64,000 bases of DNA, from the NCBI RefSeq assembly GCF_021190955.1, contig NZ_JAIOAO010000003.1:930001-994000 (forward strand). Direction: 5' to 3'. Source of the DNA: Parachryseolinea silvisoli (lineage in GTDB: Bacteria > Bacteroidota > Bacteroidia > Cytophagales > Cyclobacteriaceae). The notes beneath the pieces were generated by a model. The model made no database searches and was not told the origin of the DNA. It saw only the letters and a program-made list of their open reading frames with translations. A program made the position numbers and the translations under genes. Below are positions 52,588 through 61,945 of the stretch, in pieces (position 1 is the stretch's first letter; every line of letters starts with the position of its first letter).

Positions 52588-53160
52588 ATGTTTGAAGTTT
52601 TTGCGCAATATCTAAGAAAGAATGCCCTCCTTACCGACACCGAAATAGAACAATTCCATGCCCGGGCTGCAGTTAAAAAGCTTCGTAAACGGCAATATTT
52701 GCTACAGGAAGGTGATGTTTGCCACCACAATTGTTTTGTCGCTGCAGGCTGTCTGCGTTTGTACCGCGTAGGGGATCGCGGCACCGAACATATTTTAAAG
52801 TTTGCCGTAGAGAACTGGTGGATAGGGGACTACGAAAGTTATAATGCAGGCACGCCGGCAAAGAACAACATCGATGCGTTGGAAGACAGTGAATTAATCC
52901 TGATTAAAAAGACCGATCTGGATGAGTTGGTGAGCACGATCCCGAACTTTCGGAATTTCAAGGAAAGACTGGATACCAGAAGCTTTGATGCAAGTCAAAA
53001 TCGTATCCTAAGTAGTATCAGTGATAGCGCGGAAAAGCGTTACGAAAATTTCGTTAAAACATATCCGAATGTTTTTAACCGCGTACTGCTTCACATGATT
53101 GCATCCTACCTGGGTGTGACACGAGAAACCTTAAGCCGGGTCAGAAACAACTATGCGTAA
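52588..53160 (+). CDS. Crp/Fnr-family regulator
   Basis: A 190-residue regulator with a cyclic-nucleotide-binding-like domain (YLLQEGDVCHHNCFVAAGCL, LKFAVENWWIGDYESYNAG) and a C-terminal HTH (ASYLGVTRETLSRVRN). The usual cAMP-contacting residues are not seen, as in most Bacteroidota members, so the ligand is unknown. No adjacent target is obvious. The 250 bases upstream show nothing recognisable. Confidence 0.92.
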   Translation: MFEVFAQYLRKNALLTDTEIEQFHARAAVKKLRKRQYLLQEGDVCHHNCFVAAGCLRLYRVGDRGTEHILKFAVENWWIGDYESYNAGTPAKNNIDALEDSELILIKKTDLDELVSTIPNFRNFKERLDTRSFDASQNRILSSISDSAEKRYENFVKTYPNVFNRVLLHMIASYLGVTRETLSRVRNNYA

Positions 53161-53191
53161 TCCGAAAACGCATTGATAAGGAAGTCGCCGA

Positions 53192-54010
53192 TCACACACG
53201 GCGCAAAGACCATTCGCTCGGTGCCTTGCCAAATTTGTTCTTAAAAGAATTTGAAAAATGAGAGAGGCTTTCAAACCCTAAGTCAAGATATATTTCCGAA
53301 GGTTTCTTTTGTTTTTCGATCAACGCGCGAGCCTCCGTCAGTCGTTTTTCTTGCAGCCAATGCCTCGGTGCCATTCCGAATACCTTTTGAAAATCACGCT
53401 TGAATCCCGCCAGGCTTCTGCCTGTTAATTCCGCAAATTCTGTAATGGGAATATTATATTGGAAATGGTTGATCATGAATTTTTCCAGATCGATCTTGTA
53501 GGGCGCTGAAAAATCAAACAACAAGCCGCCGAGCCGGGGCATGGCATGCAGCAGTAGCTTCACGGCTTCCTTTACCTTCAAAAGCGCTACTTCGTTCGTG
53601 ATGGTTTCCGTTGGATTGCGCACATACGGCATGACAGATTGAAAATATCCCCTCAGAAAATCATTTGCCGGAATGAGCACATTGGGTGGCCCGACGTATT
53701 TCGGTGGCGTCTCCATGTGCTCCTCCAGCGCGATCTTCCGAAGTAAATCCTCTTGCAGCGAAATGACGATCGTCTCATAATCCTCGCCGGGCAGGGGAGT
53801 TTTGGTAATTTGCCCGAGTTGATTTTTTCCAATCAGCAGCATCTCACCTTTGGTCAAGGTGACTTTCTGCACAGAAGTTTCCAACGTAAAATGTCCCGAT
53901 ACCACTAACACCAGCGTATTATGTGACAGGAAGCCCACTCTTGCTTTTCGCAGGGTGGAGAGATAGGAGTAGAAAATAACCCCCGGGACCGGTTCAGCTG
54001 GATTCGTCAT
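53192..54010 (-). CDS. AraC-family transcriptional regulator
   Basis: A 272-residue regulator: N-terminal cupin-like domain (VLVVSGHFTLETSVQKVTLT, GEMLLIGKNQLGQI) and C-terminal double HTH (ITEFAELTGRSLAGFKRDFQ with APRHWLQEKRL; EIYLDLGFESLSHFSNSFKN). It lies 51 bases downstream of the aldo/keto reductase gene on the same strand, and may be cotranscribed with it. Confidence 0.92.
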   Translation of the reverse strand: MTNPAEPVPGVIFYSYLSTLRKARVGFLSHNTLVLVVSGHFTLETSVQKVTLTKGEMLLIGKNQLGQITKTPLPGEDYETIVISLQEDLLRKIALEEHMETPPKYVGPPNVLIPANDFLRGYFQSVMPYVRNPTETITNEVALLKVKEAVKLLLHAMPRLGGLLFDFSAPYKIDLEKFMINHFQYNIPITEFAELTGRSLAGFKRDFQKVFGMAPRHWLQEKRLTEARALIEKQKKPSEIYLDLGFESLSHFSNSFKNKFGKAPSEWSLRRV

Positions 54011-54061
54011 AGCCTAAAGTTATAAAACAAAAAGGGGAAGGGGGGATAAGCCCCCAACCCG

Positions 54062-55057
54062 TTACCGTTGCAGGTACGTACCGCCCAGGATCGCCCCCGG
54101 AGCGAAATGAGTATTAAGCGCATTCAGCTCGTCCGGCGTGAACGTAATCCCCATCGCCTGCGTGTTTTCCGGTAGACGCGATCGACGGCTCATGCTGACC
54201 AATGGCATGATATGATCACCTTGCGCATTCACCCAGGCAATGGCCAGCTGTGTTGGCGTAAATCCTTTCGCCTTGGCCAGTTGTTTTAATAGCTCGACCT
54301 TCTCCAGGTTCCTGACCAGATTCTCCCCTTGAAAACGCGGGAAGTGGTTTTGATAGCTGTCCGCGGCGAGTGGCGCGCTCATTTCGCCCGTGAGTAGTCC
54401 TTCGGCCGTATTGGCGAACGCCACCACGCCGATACCTAACGCTTTCGCCGTAGGTAGCAGGTCGCTTTCAATCTGGCGATCGGCCAACGAATAGCCTATC
54501 TCCAACGCCGTAACCGGGTAAACGCTATTGGCCTTGCGCAGTTGATCGGCGGTGATTTCCGAAACCCCCAGATAGCGAACCTTCCCTTCTTTGATCAGAT
54601 CGGCTATCGTGCCGATCACGTCTTCCACCGGCACACTGTTGTCCAGTCGGCACGGCTGGTATAGATCAATCGTGTCGATCCCCAAACGCACCAACGAGTA
54701 GTTGATAAAGTTCTTAATAGCCATCGGGCGTAGGTCCAATCCCAGCCAGTGTGCGCCGTAGAAAATGGCGCCGAACTTAACGCTTATAAACGCATCATCC
54801 CGTCTGCCCTTAATGGCTTTTCCGACCAGCAGCTCGTTGTGGCCGCTGCCATAAAAGTCACCGGTGTTCAAAAAGTTAATGCCGTTGTCTAATGCCGCCT
54901 GAATGGTGGCAATACTCTCATTTTCGTCCCTCACAGGCCCGCCCCAGACGGGCGACATGCGCATACACCCCAATCCAAGCTTGGATACAAGGGGGCCATT
55001 GTTGCCCAGGGCCATCTTCTTAATAGCTGTCATAGCTGATGTTTTTTGTTGACTCAT
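54062..55057 (-). CDS. Aldo/keto reductase
   Basis: A 331-residue NADPH-dependent reductase of the AKR fold: VSKLGLGCMRMSPVWGG, FLNTGDFYGSGHNELLVGKA (Asp and Tyr), ISVKFGAIFYG (Lys) and DLYQPCRLDNSVPVEDVI. In the last motif the common catalytic His before Arg is Cys, as in the subgroup where Ala is found there. The C-terminal part has SMSRRSRLPENTQAMGI for the cofactor phosphate. ATGs at codons 9 and 15 are possible later starts. Confidence 0.92.
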   Translation of the reverse strand: MSQQKTSAMTAIKKMALGNNGPLVSKLGLGCMRMSPVWGGPVRDENESIATIQAALDNGINFLNTGDFYGSGHNELLVGKAIKGRRDDAFISVKFGAIFYGAHWLGLDLRPMAIKNFINYSLVRLGIDTIDLYQPCRLDNSVPVEDVIGTIADLIKEGKVRYLGVSEITADQLRKANSVYPVTALEIGYSLADRQIESDLLPTAKALGIGVVAFANTAEGLLTGEMSAPLAADSYQNHFPRFQGENLVRNLEKVELLKQLAKAKGFTPTQLAIAWVNAQGDHIMPLVSMSRRSRLPENTQAMGITFTPDELNALNTHFAPGAILGGTYLQR

Positions 55058-55155
55058 GACAACAAAGGTCAGCGTTTATGCCAGGTGACTGTTTTCGTGC
55101 ACGGCTCAATTTACTTGCCTGGACGGCTCAATCCAGACCGTGCCGGCGTCCATAC

Positions 55156-56094
55156 TTAATTCGTCAGAATGAAATCCATCTTGGGTTGGTCCATAGAGTG
55201 GTCGATTACCTGGCGCTCGATCTCCAGGATAGACTGCAGGGCGTTGTAGTCAATTTTCTCGGCATCGTCACCCGGCTTGTGATAGTCTGCGTGACCACCC
55301 GTATGGAAAAAAAGAACGGGAATGTCCTTCTTGTAAAAGGATGTCTGGTCGGAGCCGCCGCTCCCGTCTTTACCGGTATAGAACTTAATGTCGCTTTTGA
55401 CTCCCTCAAAGATCAAGGGGAACTTCGAGCTTGTTCCATACCCGATCACAGCAACACCGTTCTCGGGATTGTAGCGGCCAATCATATCCATGTTCAGCAT
55501 CCATTGGATGTCTGCCAACGGAAGGGTAGGGTGATTGGTAAAATATTTGGAGCCTACGAGCCCCAGCTCTTCTGCGCCAAACGCGATGAAAAGCAAATTG
55601 TATTTTTCTGTAGCACCATTGGTGGCGTAATACCGGGCAAGCTCCAGCAACCCGGCAACACCGGAAGCATTATCATCCGCACCATTGTGGATCTTCCCAA
55701 CACCCAGCGAGTCCTTCGAGCTACCCTGGCGGCCTTCGCCCAGGTGATCGTAGTGTGCTCCCACAACAACCGTATAGCGGCCGCCGTTGTCCAGAAACCC
55801 GATGATGTTATCCGCCTGGCGAATGCTATCCTTCACCACGACCCGTTTTACCCTCGCCTCGAATGTCTGACGATAGCCCTTTTCGCCCTTCGGCGCCAGG
55901 CCATACTTTCTGAACTCCTTTTCGACATAGTCCGCAGCCTTTTTTGCCTGCCGGGAGCCCGTGCCCCGGCCTTTCATCTTGTCATCCGCGAGATAATAGA
56001 TGTGTTTCTTCAGCTGATCCTGGTCGATCTGTGCCTGGGAAAAATGGCTGAAGACAATAAGAGACAATACCAGAAAGGCTTGAATTTTTCTCAT
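55156..56094 (-). CDS. M28-family zinc aminopeptidase, exported
   Basis: A 312-residue secreted peptidase with signal peptide (IQAFLVLSLIVFSHFSQAQ). All M28 metal ligands are visible: GAHYDHLGEG (His), GADDNASGVAGLLELARY (bridging Asp), FGAEELGLVGS (catalytic and ligand Glu), NMDMIGR (Asp) and HTGGHADYHKPGDD (His). Likely cleaves N-terminal residues from peptides in the periplasm. It stands alone. Confidence 0.95.
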   Translation of the reverse strand: MRKIQAFLVLSLIVFSHFSQAQIDQDQLKKHIYYLADDKMKGRGTGSRQAKKAADYVEKEFRKYGLAPKGEKGYRQTFEARVKRVVVKDSIRQADNIIGFLDNGGRYTVVVGAHYDHLGEGRQGSSKDSLGVGKIHNGADDNASGVAGLLELARYYATNGATEKYNLLFIAFGAEELGLVGSKYFTNHPTLPLADIQWMLNMDMIGRYNPENGVAVIGYGTSSKFPLIFEGVKSDIKFYTGKDGSGGSDQTSFYKKDIPVLFFHTGGHADYHKPGDDAEKIDYNALQSILEIERQVIDHSMDQPKMDFILTN

Positions 56095-56262
56095 GTTACG
56101 TGCATCGTGTTTCCGATGTGTGGTGTGTGCTTTGAAACACGGCCGCCAAAGATAAGCGCCCGGCAGTAAACTGAATATGCGAGGGCGGAAAAGTTTGCAC
56201 GGGAGTAGGAGACAATCGTTTGTTTAAGTATACTGGTAGCATGTTTTTTACCCCCGATAACC

Positions 56263-57192
56263 ATGACCCGCATCCCCCTCGGAAGTCTTTTCCTGATAAC
56301 CCTTGTGTGGCTAACCACACAATGCACCCGCGAACAGCGACACGAGGCGTTCATCCTTGATAGCCCGCATTACCCCCAACCGTTGCCGGACTCCGCAGCC
56401 TTACGATTTCTTCCCGGTATTGTCAGTAGCGACTCACTGGATTTTAATGCAGCTTTTTCGCGCGACGGAAAACGGTTTTATTTCTCGCGGTCCTACCAGG
56501 GCAAGTGGATGATCTACGTAACGGAGTTTCTGAACGGTGCGTGGAGCAAACCGCTGCTGGCCCCTTTTACCGAAGCGGCCTATTCACAGGCCGACCCGTT
56601 CATTACGCCCGACGAAACAATATATTACATTTCCAACAGACCGACCCATGCGACCGACACGCTGCCGGATTATAACATCTGGTTCGTGCGTCCGCTGGGC
56701 AATGGTACGTGGACAGCGCCGAAGACCCCCGAGGGTATAAACTCCGACAGCACCGAATACTATGTGTCACTGGCAGCAAACGGTAATATGTACTTTGCTT
56801 CCGATCGCGCCGGAACGCTGGGATCGCATGACATCTACGTTAGCCAATACATCCATGGAGCTTATACCACGCCTGAAAACCTGGGAGCGGCCATCAATTC
56901 CCCCAAAATGGAACACGACCCGGTAGTCACCCCCGACGAGCAATACCTTATTTTTACCGCGGTCGATCGCTCCGACGCGTATGGCAGCGCCGACCTTTAC
57001 TACTCCCGGTACAGCGACGGCACGTGGGCGCCCGCGAAGAACCTGGGACGCAAATTTAATACCGCCACCTATGAATATTGCACCTACCTCACCCCCGACG
57101 GCCAGTACCTTTTTTATAGTACCGACTACGATGTAAAATGGATCAGCACCCGGCACCTGCCGTGGATGGCACAAACAGATGTTGTAAAATAA
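56263..57192 (+). CDS. PD40/TolB-like beta-propeller lipoprotein
   Basis: A 309-residue lipoprotein (lipobox TTQCT). Repeated blades of the PD40 type follow: FNAAFSRDGKRFYFSRSYQG, DPFITPDETIYYISNRP, VSLAANGNMYFASDRAG, DPVVTPDEQYLIFTAVDRS and TYLTPDGQYLFYSTDYD. Such proteins bind peptides or act as surface scaffolds. It ends 5 bases before an AraC gene on the same strand, so the two are likely one operon. Confidence 0.88.
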   Translation: MTRIPLGSLFLITLVWLTTQCTREQRHEAFILDSPHYPQPLPDSAALRFLPGIVSSDSLDFNAAFSRDGKRFYFSRSYQGKWMIYVTEFLNGAWSKPLLAPFTEAAYSQADPFITPDETIYYISNRPTHATDTLPDYNIWFVRPLGNGTWTAPKTPEGINSDSTEYYVSLAANGNMYFASDRAGTLGSHDIYVSQYIHGAYTTPENLGAAINSPKMEHDPVVTPDEQYLIFTAVDRSDAYGSADLYYSRYSDGTWAPAKNLGRKFNTATYEYCTYLTPDGQYLFYSTDYDVKWISTRHLPWMAQTDVVK

Positions 57193-57197
57193 GCACC

Positions 57198-58073
57198 ATG
57201 CAGAAAAAGTTTAACCTGAAGTCGTTCAACCTGTACGAATTCCTGAAACACCAAAACGCGCACAGCCCCAGCCTGCCGTTTTTCTTAGCCGACAGCCACA
57301 CCTACCGAAACGCCCATGTCAATTTCCCGTTCAGAACATTTTCGTACGGTCTCGGAGTGACCTATACCGGCGTCAGCAAAGACGACATCTTCAGGATCGG
57401 CAGCACAGATTATAACCTGAAAGCAGGCTGCCTCACAACCGTGGGCCCCGGCCTCGTATGCCAGTGGACCGGCAACTACACGGCAGAACATGACACCGTA
57501 TACTTTACAGAGGAGCTGTTTGCGGGCATGCAGGGGAAGCTGTTCTTACAAGCCATGACATTCTTTTTCCACGGCGGCAATCATGTCATACAGCTTACAG
57601 CCGAGCAGGTAAAGAAAATGAAGTCCGCGTTTGCGTTGCTCAAAGCGTTGAAGGATGAGAAAGAAGCTATACCGGGCATCGTGCATACCATTTTGATGCT
57701 GGCCAATACATATCATTCCATTCAAAACCACAAACCCAAAAGCGCCGGGGTGTCCCGGCGGGAAGAGATCACGCAAAAGTTCAGAAAGCTGGTGGCACAG
57801 GACTTTAGCCGGCATAAAGAAGTAGCCTACTATGCCACGAGCCTGAGCATCACCCCCAAATACCTGAGCGAAGTCCTGCAAGCAGAGCTGGGCAAATCGG
57901 CAAAAACGTTCATCGACGAGTTTGTGATGATGGAAGCGAAAAGTTTACTCAAGCAAACAACCATGTCCATACAGGAAATCTGCCACTGGCTCGGCTTTGA
58001 TGATGCCTCGCATTTTACCAAGGCCTTCAAGAAGTTGGTAAAAATCACACCTTCGGAGTACCGCAAAGGATAG
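57198..58073 (+). CDS. AraC-family transcriptional regulator
   Basis: A 291-residue regulator from ATG 57198 (MQKKFNLKSFNLYEFLKHQN). The N-terminal part is a cupin-like sensor (LKAGCLTTVGPGLVCQWTGN); the C-terminal HTH pair has YYATSLSITPKYLSEVLQAE and MSIQEICHWLGFDDASHFTK with KKLVKITPSEYRKG. The neighbouring epoxide hydrolase gene, 91 bases downstream, may be a target. Confidence 0.93.
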   Translation: MQKKFNLKSFNLYEFLKHQNAHSPSLPFFLADSHTYRNAHVNFPFRTFSYGLGVTYTGVSKDDIFRIGSTDYNLKAGCLTTVGPGLVCQWTGNYTAEHDTVYFTEELFAGMQGKLFLQAMTFFFHGGNHVIQLTAEQVKKMKSAFALLKALKDEKEAIPGIVHTILMLANTYHSIQNHKPKSAGVSRREEITQKFRKLVAQDFSRHKEVAYYATSLSITPKYLSEVLQAELGKSAKTFIDEFVMMEAKSLLKQTTMSIQEICHWLGFDDASHFTKAFKKLVKITPSEYRKG

Positions 58074-58164
58074 ATACCGAAATTTGTACCATTTCTTCCG
58101 GCATGTCGACTAACGGCGAAGCTATCAGACCGGTAGCTTTGTTCTATGTAACCCCCTAAAACGT

Positions 58165-59364
58165 ATGAATAAATTGTATGTAATCATGTTTGTGCTGCTC
58201 TTGTCGGGCAGCGCCTCTTATTCACAAACAAAAAAAACACCGGTCATGAAAAATGTAACAGAATTTAAAGTAGCCGTCGCGCAACCCGTAGTAGACGATC
58301 TGAAACACCGCTTACAAAACACCCGTTGGCCCGGCGAAGCAGAAGGCTCTGGTTGGAACTTCGGTACCAGCGAAAAGTACCTGCGCGAGCTCGTGCAGTA
58401 TTGGCTCACCAAATATGACTGGCGCAAGCAAGAGGCACAACTAAACCAATACCCGCAATATATTGCCGATGTGCACGGCACGAAGGTCCACTTCCAATAC
58501 ATCAAAGGAAAAGGTAAAAATCCCAAGCCGCTGATCCTGACGCACGGCTGGCCTGACAGCTACTATCGCTTTCACAAGATCATACCCCTGCTGACACAAG
58601 GCGAGCAAAGCTTCGACCTCGTCATTCCCTCTATACCCGGGTTCGGTTTTTCTGATAAGGTTGCCGTGACCAGCGAGGCCGTAGCCGACCTGTGGAAAGC
58701 CCTGATGACCGAAAACCTGGGCTATGACAAGTTCTACGCTGCCGGTGGCGATGTGGGCATGGGCGTGACCAAAGCGCTCGCGTCAAAATATGCAGGCGTG
58801 GTAGCCGGTGTCCATTTTACCGACATAGGCTATCCCATGGGCCAGGAAGATCCCGCGACTATGACCGAAGCTGAAAAACAATTCGCACAGTTTGTACAGC
58901 AGTGGTGGTATTCCGAAGGAGCTTATGCCATGGTCCATGCCACCAAGCCGCAATCGCTGGCCTACGGCCTGAACGATTCCCCTGCGGCCCTTGCCGCCTG
59001 GATGTTGAGCTTCACCAATGCCGGCGCAACGCCCGAGCTGATCGAAGCCGCATGGGGCGGGAGAGATGCGCTGCTCACCAACATCATGATCTACTGGGCA
59101 AGCCAAACAGTAGCCACCTCCGTCAGAATGTATAAGGCCGATGCGATCGCCCAATGGAGCGGCGCACAACCGCTACAAAAAAGCAATGTCCCAGCCGGCC
59201 TGGCCGTATTCCCAAGAGAAGCGCAATTCCCCAAAGAATGGGCAGAGCGATTTGTAAACGTAGTGAGCTTTAGAAAGATGAAAGAAGGCGGCCACTTCGC
59301 CGCCCTGGAAGTACCCGATGCCTTCGCCGGCGAGCTCCGGACATTCTTCTATAGCATTGACTAA
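58165..59364 (+). CDS. Exported epoxide hydrolase (EHN plus alpha/beta hydrolase)
   Basis: A 399-residue protein with signal peptide (VLLLSGSASYSQ). The N-terminal EHN domain (LKHRLQNTRWPGEAEGSGWN, YLRELVQYWLTKYDWRKQEA) precedes the hydrolase fold: oxyanion loop THGWPDSYYR, nucleophile Asp in AAGGDVGMGVTKAL, and C-terminal His in EGGHFAALEVP. Expected to open epoxides on hydrophobic compounds in the periplasm. Followed by a strong terminator hairpin. Confidence 0.93.
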   Translation: MNKLYVIMFVLLLSGSASYSQTKKTPVMKNVTEFKVAVAQPVVDDLKHRLQNTRWPGEAEGSGWNFGTSEKYLRELVQYWLTKYDWRKQEAQLNQYPQYIADVHGTKVHFQYIKGKGKNPKPLILTHGWPDSYYRFHKIIPLLTQGEQSFDLVIPSIPGFGFSDKVAVTSEAVADLWKALMTENLGYDKFYAAGGDVGMGVTKALASKYAGVVAGVHFTDIGYPMGQEDPATMTEAEKQFAQFVQQWWYSEGAYAMVHATKPQSLAYGLNDSPAALAAWMLSFTNAGATPELIEAAWGGRDALLTNIMIYWASQTVATSVRMYKADAIAQWSGAQPLQKSNVPAGLAVFPREAQFPKEWAERFVNVVSFRKMKEGGHFAALEVPDAFAGELRTFFYSID

Positions 59365-59370
59365 ATCAAC

Positions 59371-59397
59371 AGGGTGCCGATACGTCGGCACCCTTTC
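59371..59397 (+). terminator. Intrinsic terminator after epoxide hydrolase
   Basis: Stem AGGGTGCCGA / TCGGCACCCT around the loop TACG, then TTCTAT; 6 bases after the stop. Its core is almost the same as the terminator at 61295. Confidence 0.85.
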
Positions 59398-59556
59398 TAT
59401 GACAAACAGTAAATTGATGCAACCCTTGTGGGTATATCCTCCGGCGCGATGTGTGCAACATCCTGCCATTTGTCGCCGATAGCAGATAAATATACAGGAG
59501 TATATTTATTTTGTATTATGAATAGGCGACATCCAGGTAATATAGGCTGCGATCGA

Positions 59557-59587
59557 TTTGGTATATAGTGTGTTTTTGTTACATTGG
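59557..59587 (+). promoter_or_regulatory. Candidate Bacteroidota-type promoter
   Basis: TTTG at 59557-59560, a 19-base gap, then TACATTGG at 59580-59587, one base off TAnnTTTG. It would give a leader of about 120 bases before the surface protein at 59714. The rest of the 59398-59713 gap is A+T-rich without a visible gene. Confidence 0.4.
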
Positions 59588-59713
59588 TAGTAGAATTAAT
59601 TGTTAGGCGTCAGCTGAATTTCTATATCAGGTTATAGGTTAATTTAATCAATATGTTATGCGGCACGCCCTACAGTCAGTTAAAACGTTAATAAAAACAA
59701 ATCTCCTACCATT

Positions 59714-61258
59714 ATGAAAACAAACTTTTCCATCCTGGTCTTTATGCTGGCCATTGCCGGCGTAGCCCAGGCACAAGTCACCACGTACGGCACGGGCGCT
59801 GGCACCGTGGGCACCCGCAGTGCTTATTACGGCATTGATGCTGGCCGCATATGTCTCCCGGCGAGCGTAGAAAATACTGCCTTAGGTTATCAATCATTGT
59901 ACTCCAATACGTCGGGTGGCAAAAACACCGCGATCGGTACCGAGGCCCTATACTTTACTACCACGGGGACTGAAAACACCGCCGTGGGTTATCGCGCCGG
60001 ATACAAGCACACGACGGGAGCCTTTAATACCGCCGTCGGTTCGAATTGCATGGTCAACTTGACCGATGGGGGTGGTAACAGTGCATTTGGAAACGGCACA
60101 CTATACTATGCCACAAGCGCCTTCCATAATACCGCCCTGGGTGCTAATGCCATGTCCCAGAATACTACAGGAAGCCATAATACCGCTACAGGGGCAGGTG
60201 CATTGTATCGGAACACGACGGGCGGGCATAATACCGCGATCGGAATAAATTCCATGTTTGATAATATCTTTGGAACAGCCAATACCGCGGGCGGGAGCCA
60301 ATCGCTCTCGAAAAACACTTCAGGCAATGAGAATACAGCGCAAGGCTACCAGGCCATGTATACCAACACCACAGGAAGCTATAATACGGCCGTAGGGCGC
60401 TCTGCACTCTACAACAACCTAACCGGCAGTGACAATACTGCGGTAGGCTCCCAGGCGGGCCCCTCCAGCGCAAACACAAACCTCAGCAATACCACCGCCA
60501 TCGGCAGCGGTACCGCCGTTACCGCGTCCAATCAGGTACGCATCGGCAACTCCGCCGTCACCAGCATCGGCGGCCAGGTATCCTGGTCGACATTGTCGGA
60601 CGGGCGATTTAAAAAAGACCTTCAGGAAAATGTAGCCGGCCTCGATTTTATCAACAAGCTACATCCCGTAAGCTATGTGCTCGATTACGATCGTATTGAT
60701 AAGTTTCTGGGAATACCCGATAGCGTTAGTGCCAAAAATAGGCTTAATCGCAAAGCTGCTGTCAGACAGGCAGGCTTCATTGCACAGGAGGTAAACACGT
60801 TGGTCAAGGAAACGGGTTACACATTCAGCGGCGTGGAGACTCCTCAAAACGATAATGATGCCTACGCCATCCGCTATTCCGATTTTGTGGTACCCCTGGT
60901 GAAAGCCGTACAGGAACTGTCAGCCCGTGTGGACAAGCTCACGGCAGAGCTGCTGGAAAAAAAGCAATCAAGCGTATTGTCTACAACTGCCGCGGGTGCC
61001 GCGCTTTTTCAAAATGGCCCCAATCCGTTCTCACAGACCACCGCCATAGACATGATCGTTCCAGATGCTGCGCAGCAACCCAACCTGATCATCTATTCGC
61101 TTGACGGCAAACAAGTGAGCTCGATTCCTGTGTCGGGTCGCGGTAAAACATCCGTGCAGATACAAGGCAACCAGCTGCCGGCGGGAATCTATTACTACGC
61201 ACTAACAATCGATGGTCAATTGATCGATGTAAAGAAAATGGTCATAACAGATCGTTAG
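59714..61258 (+). CDS. T9SS-exported surface protein: YadA-like repeats, S74 chaperone domain
   Basis: A 514-residue protein with a signal peptide (SILVFMLAIAGVAQAQ). Residues 45-270 hold about ten 23-residue repeats of the form ENTAxGYxAxxxNTTG, as in YadA-type adhesin heads. Residues 293-400 match the Peptidase_S74 intramolecular chaperone: LSDGRFKKDLQENVAGLDFI, HPVSYVLDYD and AGFIAQEVNTLV. A coiled stretch (VQELSARVDKLTAELLEKKQ) follows. Residues 430-514 form a type A T9SS sorting domain: FQNGPNPFSQTTAIDMIVP and GIYYYALTIDGQLIDVKKM. The S74 domain would help trimer folding and the C-terminus would direct export and surface attachment. Confidence 0.88.
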   Translation: MKTNFSILVFMLAIAGVAQAQVTTYGTGAGTVGTRSAYYGIDAGRICLPASVENTALGYQSLYSNTSGGKNTAIGTEALYFTTTGTENTAVGYRAGYKHTTGAFNTAVGSNCMVNLTDGGGNSAFGNGTLYYATSAFHNTALGANAMSQNTTGSHNTATGAGALYRNTTGGHNTAIGINSMFDNIFGTANTAGGSQSLSKNTSGNENTAQGYQAMYTNTTGSYNTAVGRSALYNNLTGSDNTAVGSQAGPSSANTNLSNTTAIGSGTAVTASNQVRIGNSAVTSIGGQVSWSTLSDGRFKKDLQENVAGLDFINKLHPVSYVLDYDRIDKFLGIPDSVSAKNRLNRKAAVRQAGFIAQEVNTLVKETGYTFSGVETPQNDNDAYAIRYSDFVVPLVKAVQELSARVDKLTAELLEKKQSSVLSTTAAGAALFQNGPNPFSQTTAIDMIVPDAAQQPNLIIYSLDGKQVSSIPVSGRGKTSVQIQGNQLPAGIYYYALTIDGQLIDVKKMVITDR

Positions 61259-61294
61259 CGCTAAGGCCGAAAGTCTACGCTTAGTCACCAGATC

Positions 61295-61326
61295 AAAGAG
61301 GTGCCGATACGTCGGTACCTCTTTTT
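61295..61326 (+). terminator. Intrinsic terminator after the surface protein
   Basis: A 13-bp stem AAAGAGGTGCCGA / TCGGTACCTCTTT (one G-T pair) with loop TACG and a following T-rich tract. It repeats the core of the terminator at 59371. Confidence 0.87.
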
Positions 61327-61369
61327 ATTTGATACTCTTTTTAGCTTTTCTAATTGTATCCCATGTATA

Positions 61370-61906
61370 CTAATTACCCATCTGATTGACCACCTGTGCC
61401 ATTTTGCCCAGTAGTTCGCGACGCCTTGCATCATAGCGCGCGTCGAACACCTCCATCATTTCGTCTGTTAACTGACGCTGGATGGCGCATTGAGTCCAGG
61501 ATTGCAGTTCGATGTCAATCTTTCCTTCCAGGGCAAATTGAGCGAAACCCACGGCGATAACCGCGCTGTCATGCCTGACGATCATCTCTGCATCGAATGC
61601 TTCTGCCAGCGCTCGAATCCCCGACTCGCTGGTTTCAAGTGGATTGAATACCGGGTACCCCCAATCTTCGAACAATTCCAGCAGGAACACGGATGGTTTT
61701 TCGTCGGCGTGATCCCTTCGCCACTTCGCAAATGTATAGGAAGCATCAGCCCCGTCGTCGCTGCCGAACGGGCCGGCCTCTTCGACAGGGCTCCAATAAA
61801 AGTCTTCGTTTAATAAAGCCTGCGCTTTCGGATGCGCGTGCTCGGGCGAAAATTCAAAGTCTTCGTTCATAACTATCGGTGTGAAAAAGCGCTTTAACTG
61901 AATCAT
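61370..61906 (-). CDS. Hypothetical protein, MolR/YehI N-terminus-like
   Basis: A 178-residue acidic cytoplasmic protein from ATG 61906 (MIQLKRFFTPIVMNEDF). Conserved-looking segments are ALLNEDFYWSPVEEAGPFGS, DDGADASYTFAKWRRDH and FLLELFEDWGYPVFNP. I associate this pattern with short proteins called molybdenum metabolism regulators, but this is from memory and the real function is unknown. Divergent from the gene at 61946, with only 39 bases between the starts. Confidence 0.6.
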   Translation of the reverse strand: MIQLKRFFTPIVMNEDFEFSPEHAHPKAQALLNEDFYWSPVEEAGPFGSDDGADASYTFAKWRRDHADEKPSVFLLELFEDWGYPVFNPLETSESGIRALAEAFDAEMIVRHDSAVIAVGFAQFALEGKIDIELQSWTQCAIQRQLTDEMMEVFDARYDARRRELLGKMAQVVNQMGN

Positions 61907-61945
61907 AAAATTATCATATTTGCCTCGTTTTTCAATCACCAGGCT

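Noticed and set aside
55078-56169. A 363-codon plus-strand frame opposite the M28 peptidase
   Set aside because: The minus-strand frame has all zinc-peptidase motifs and a signal peptide; the plus-strand frame is a shadow.
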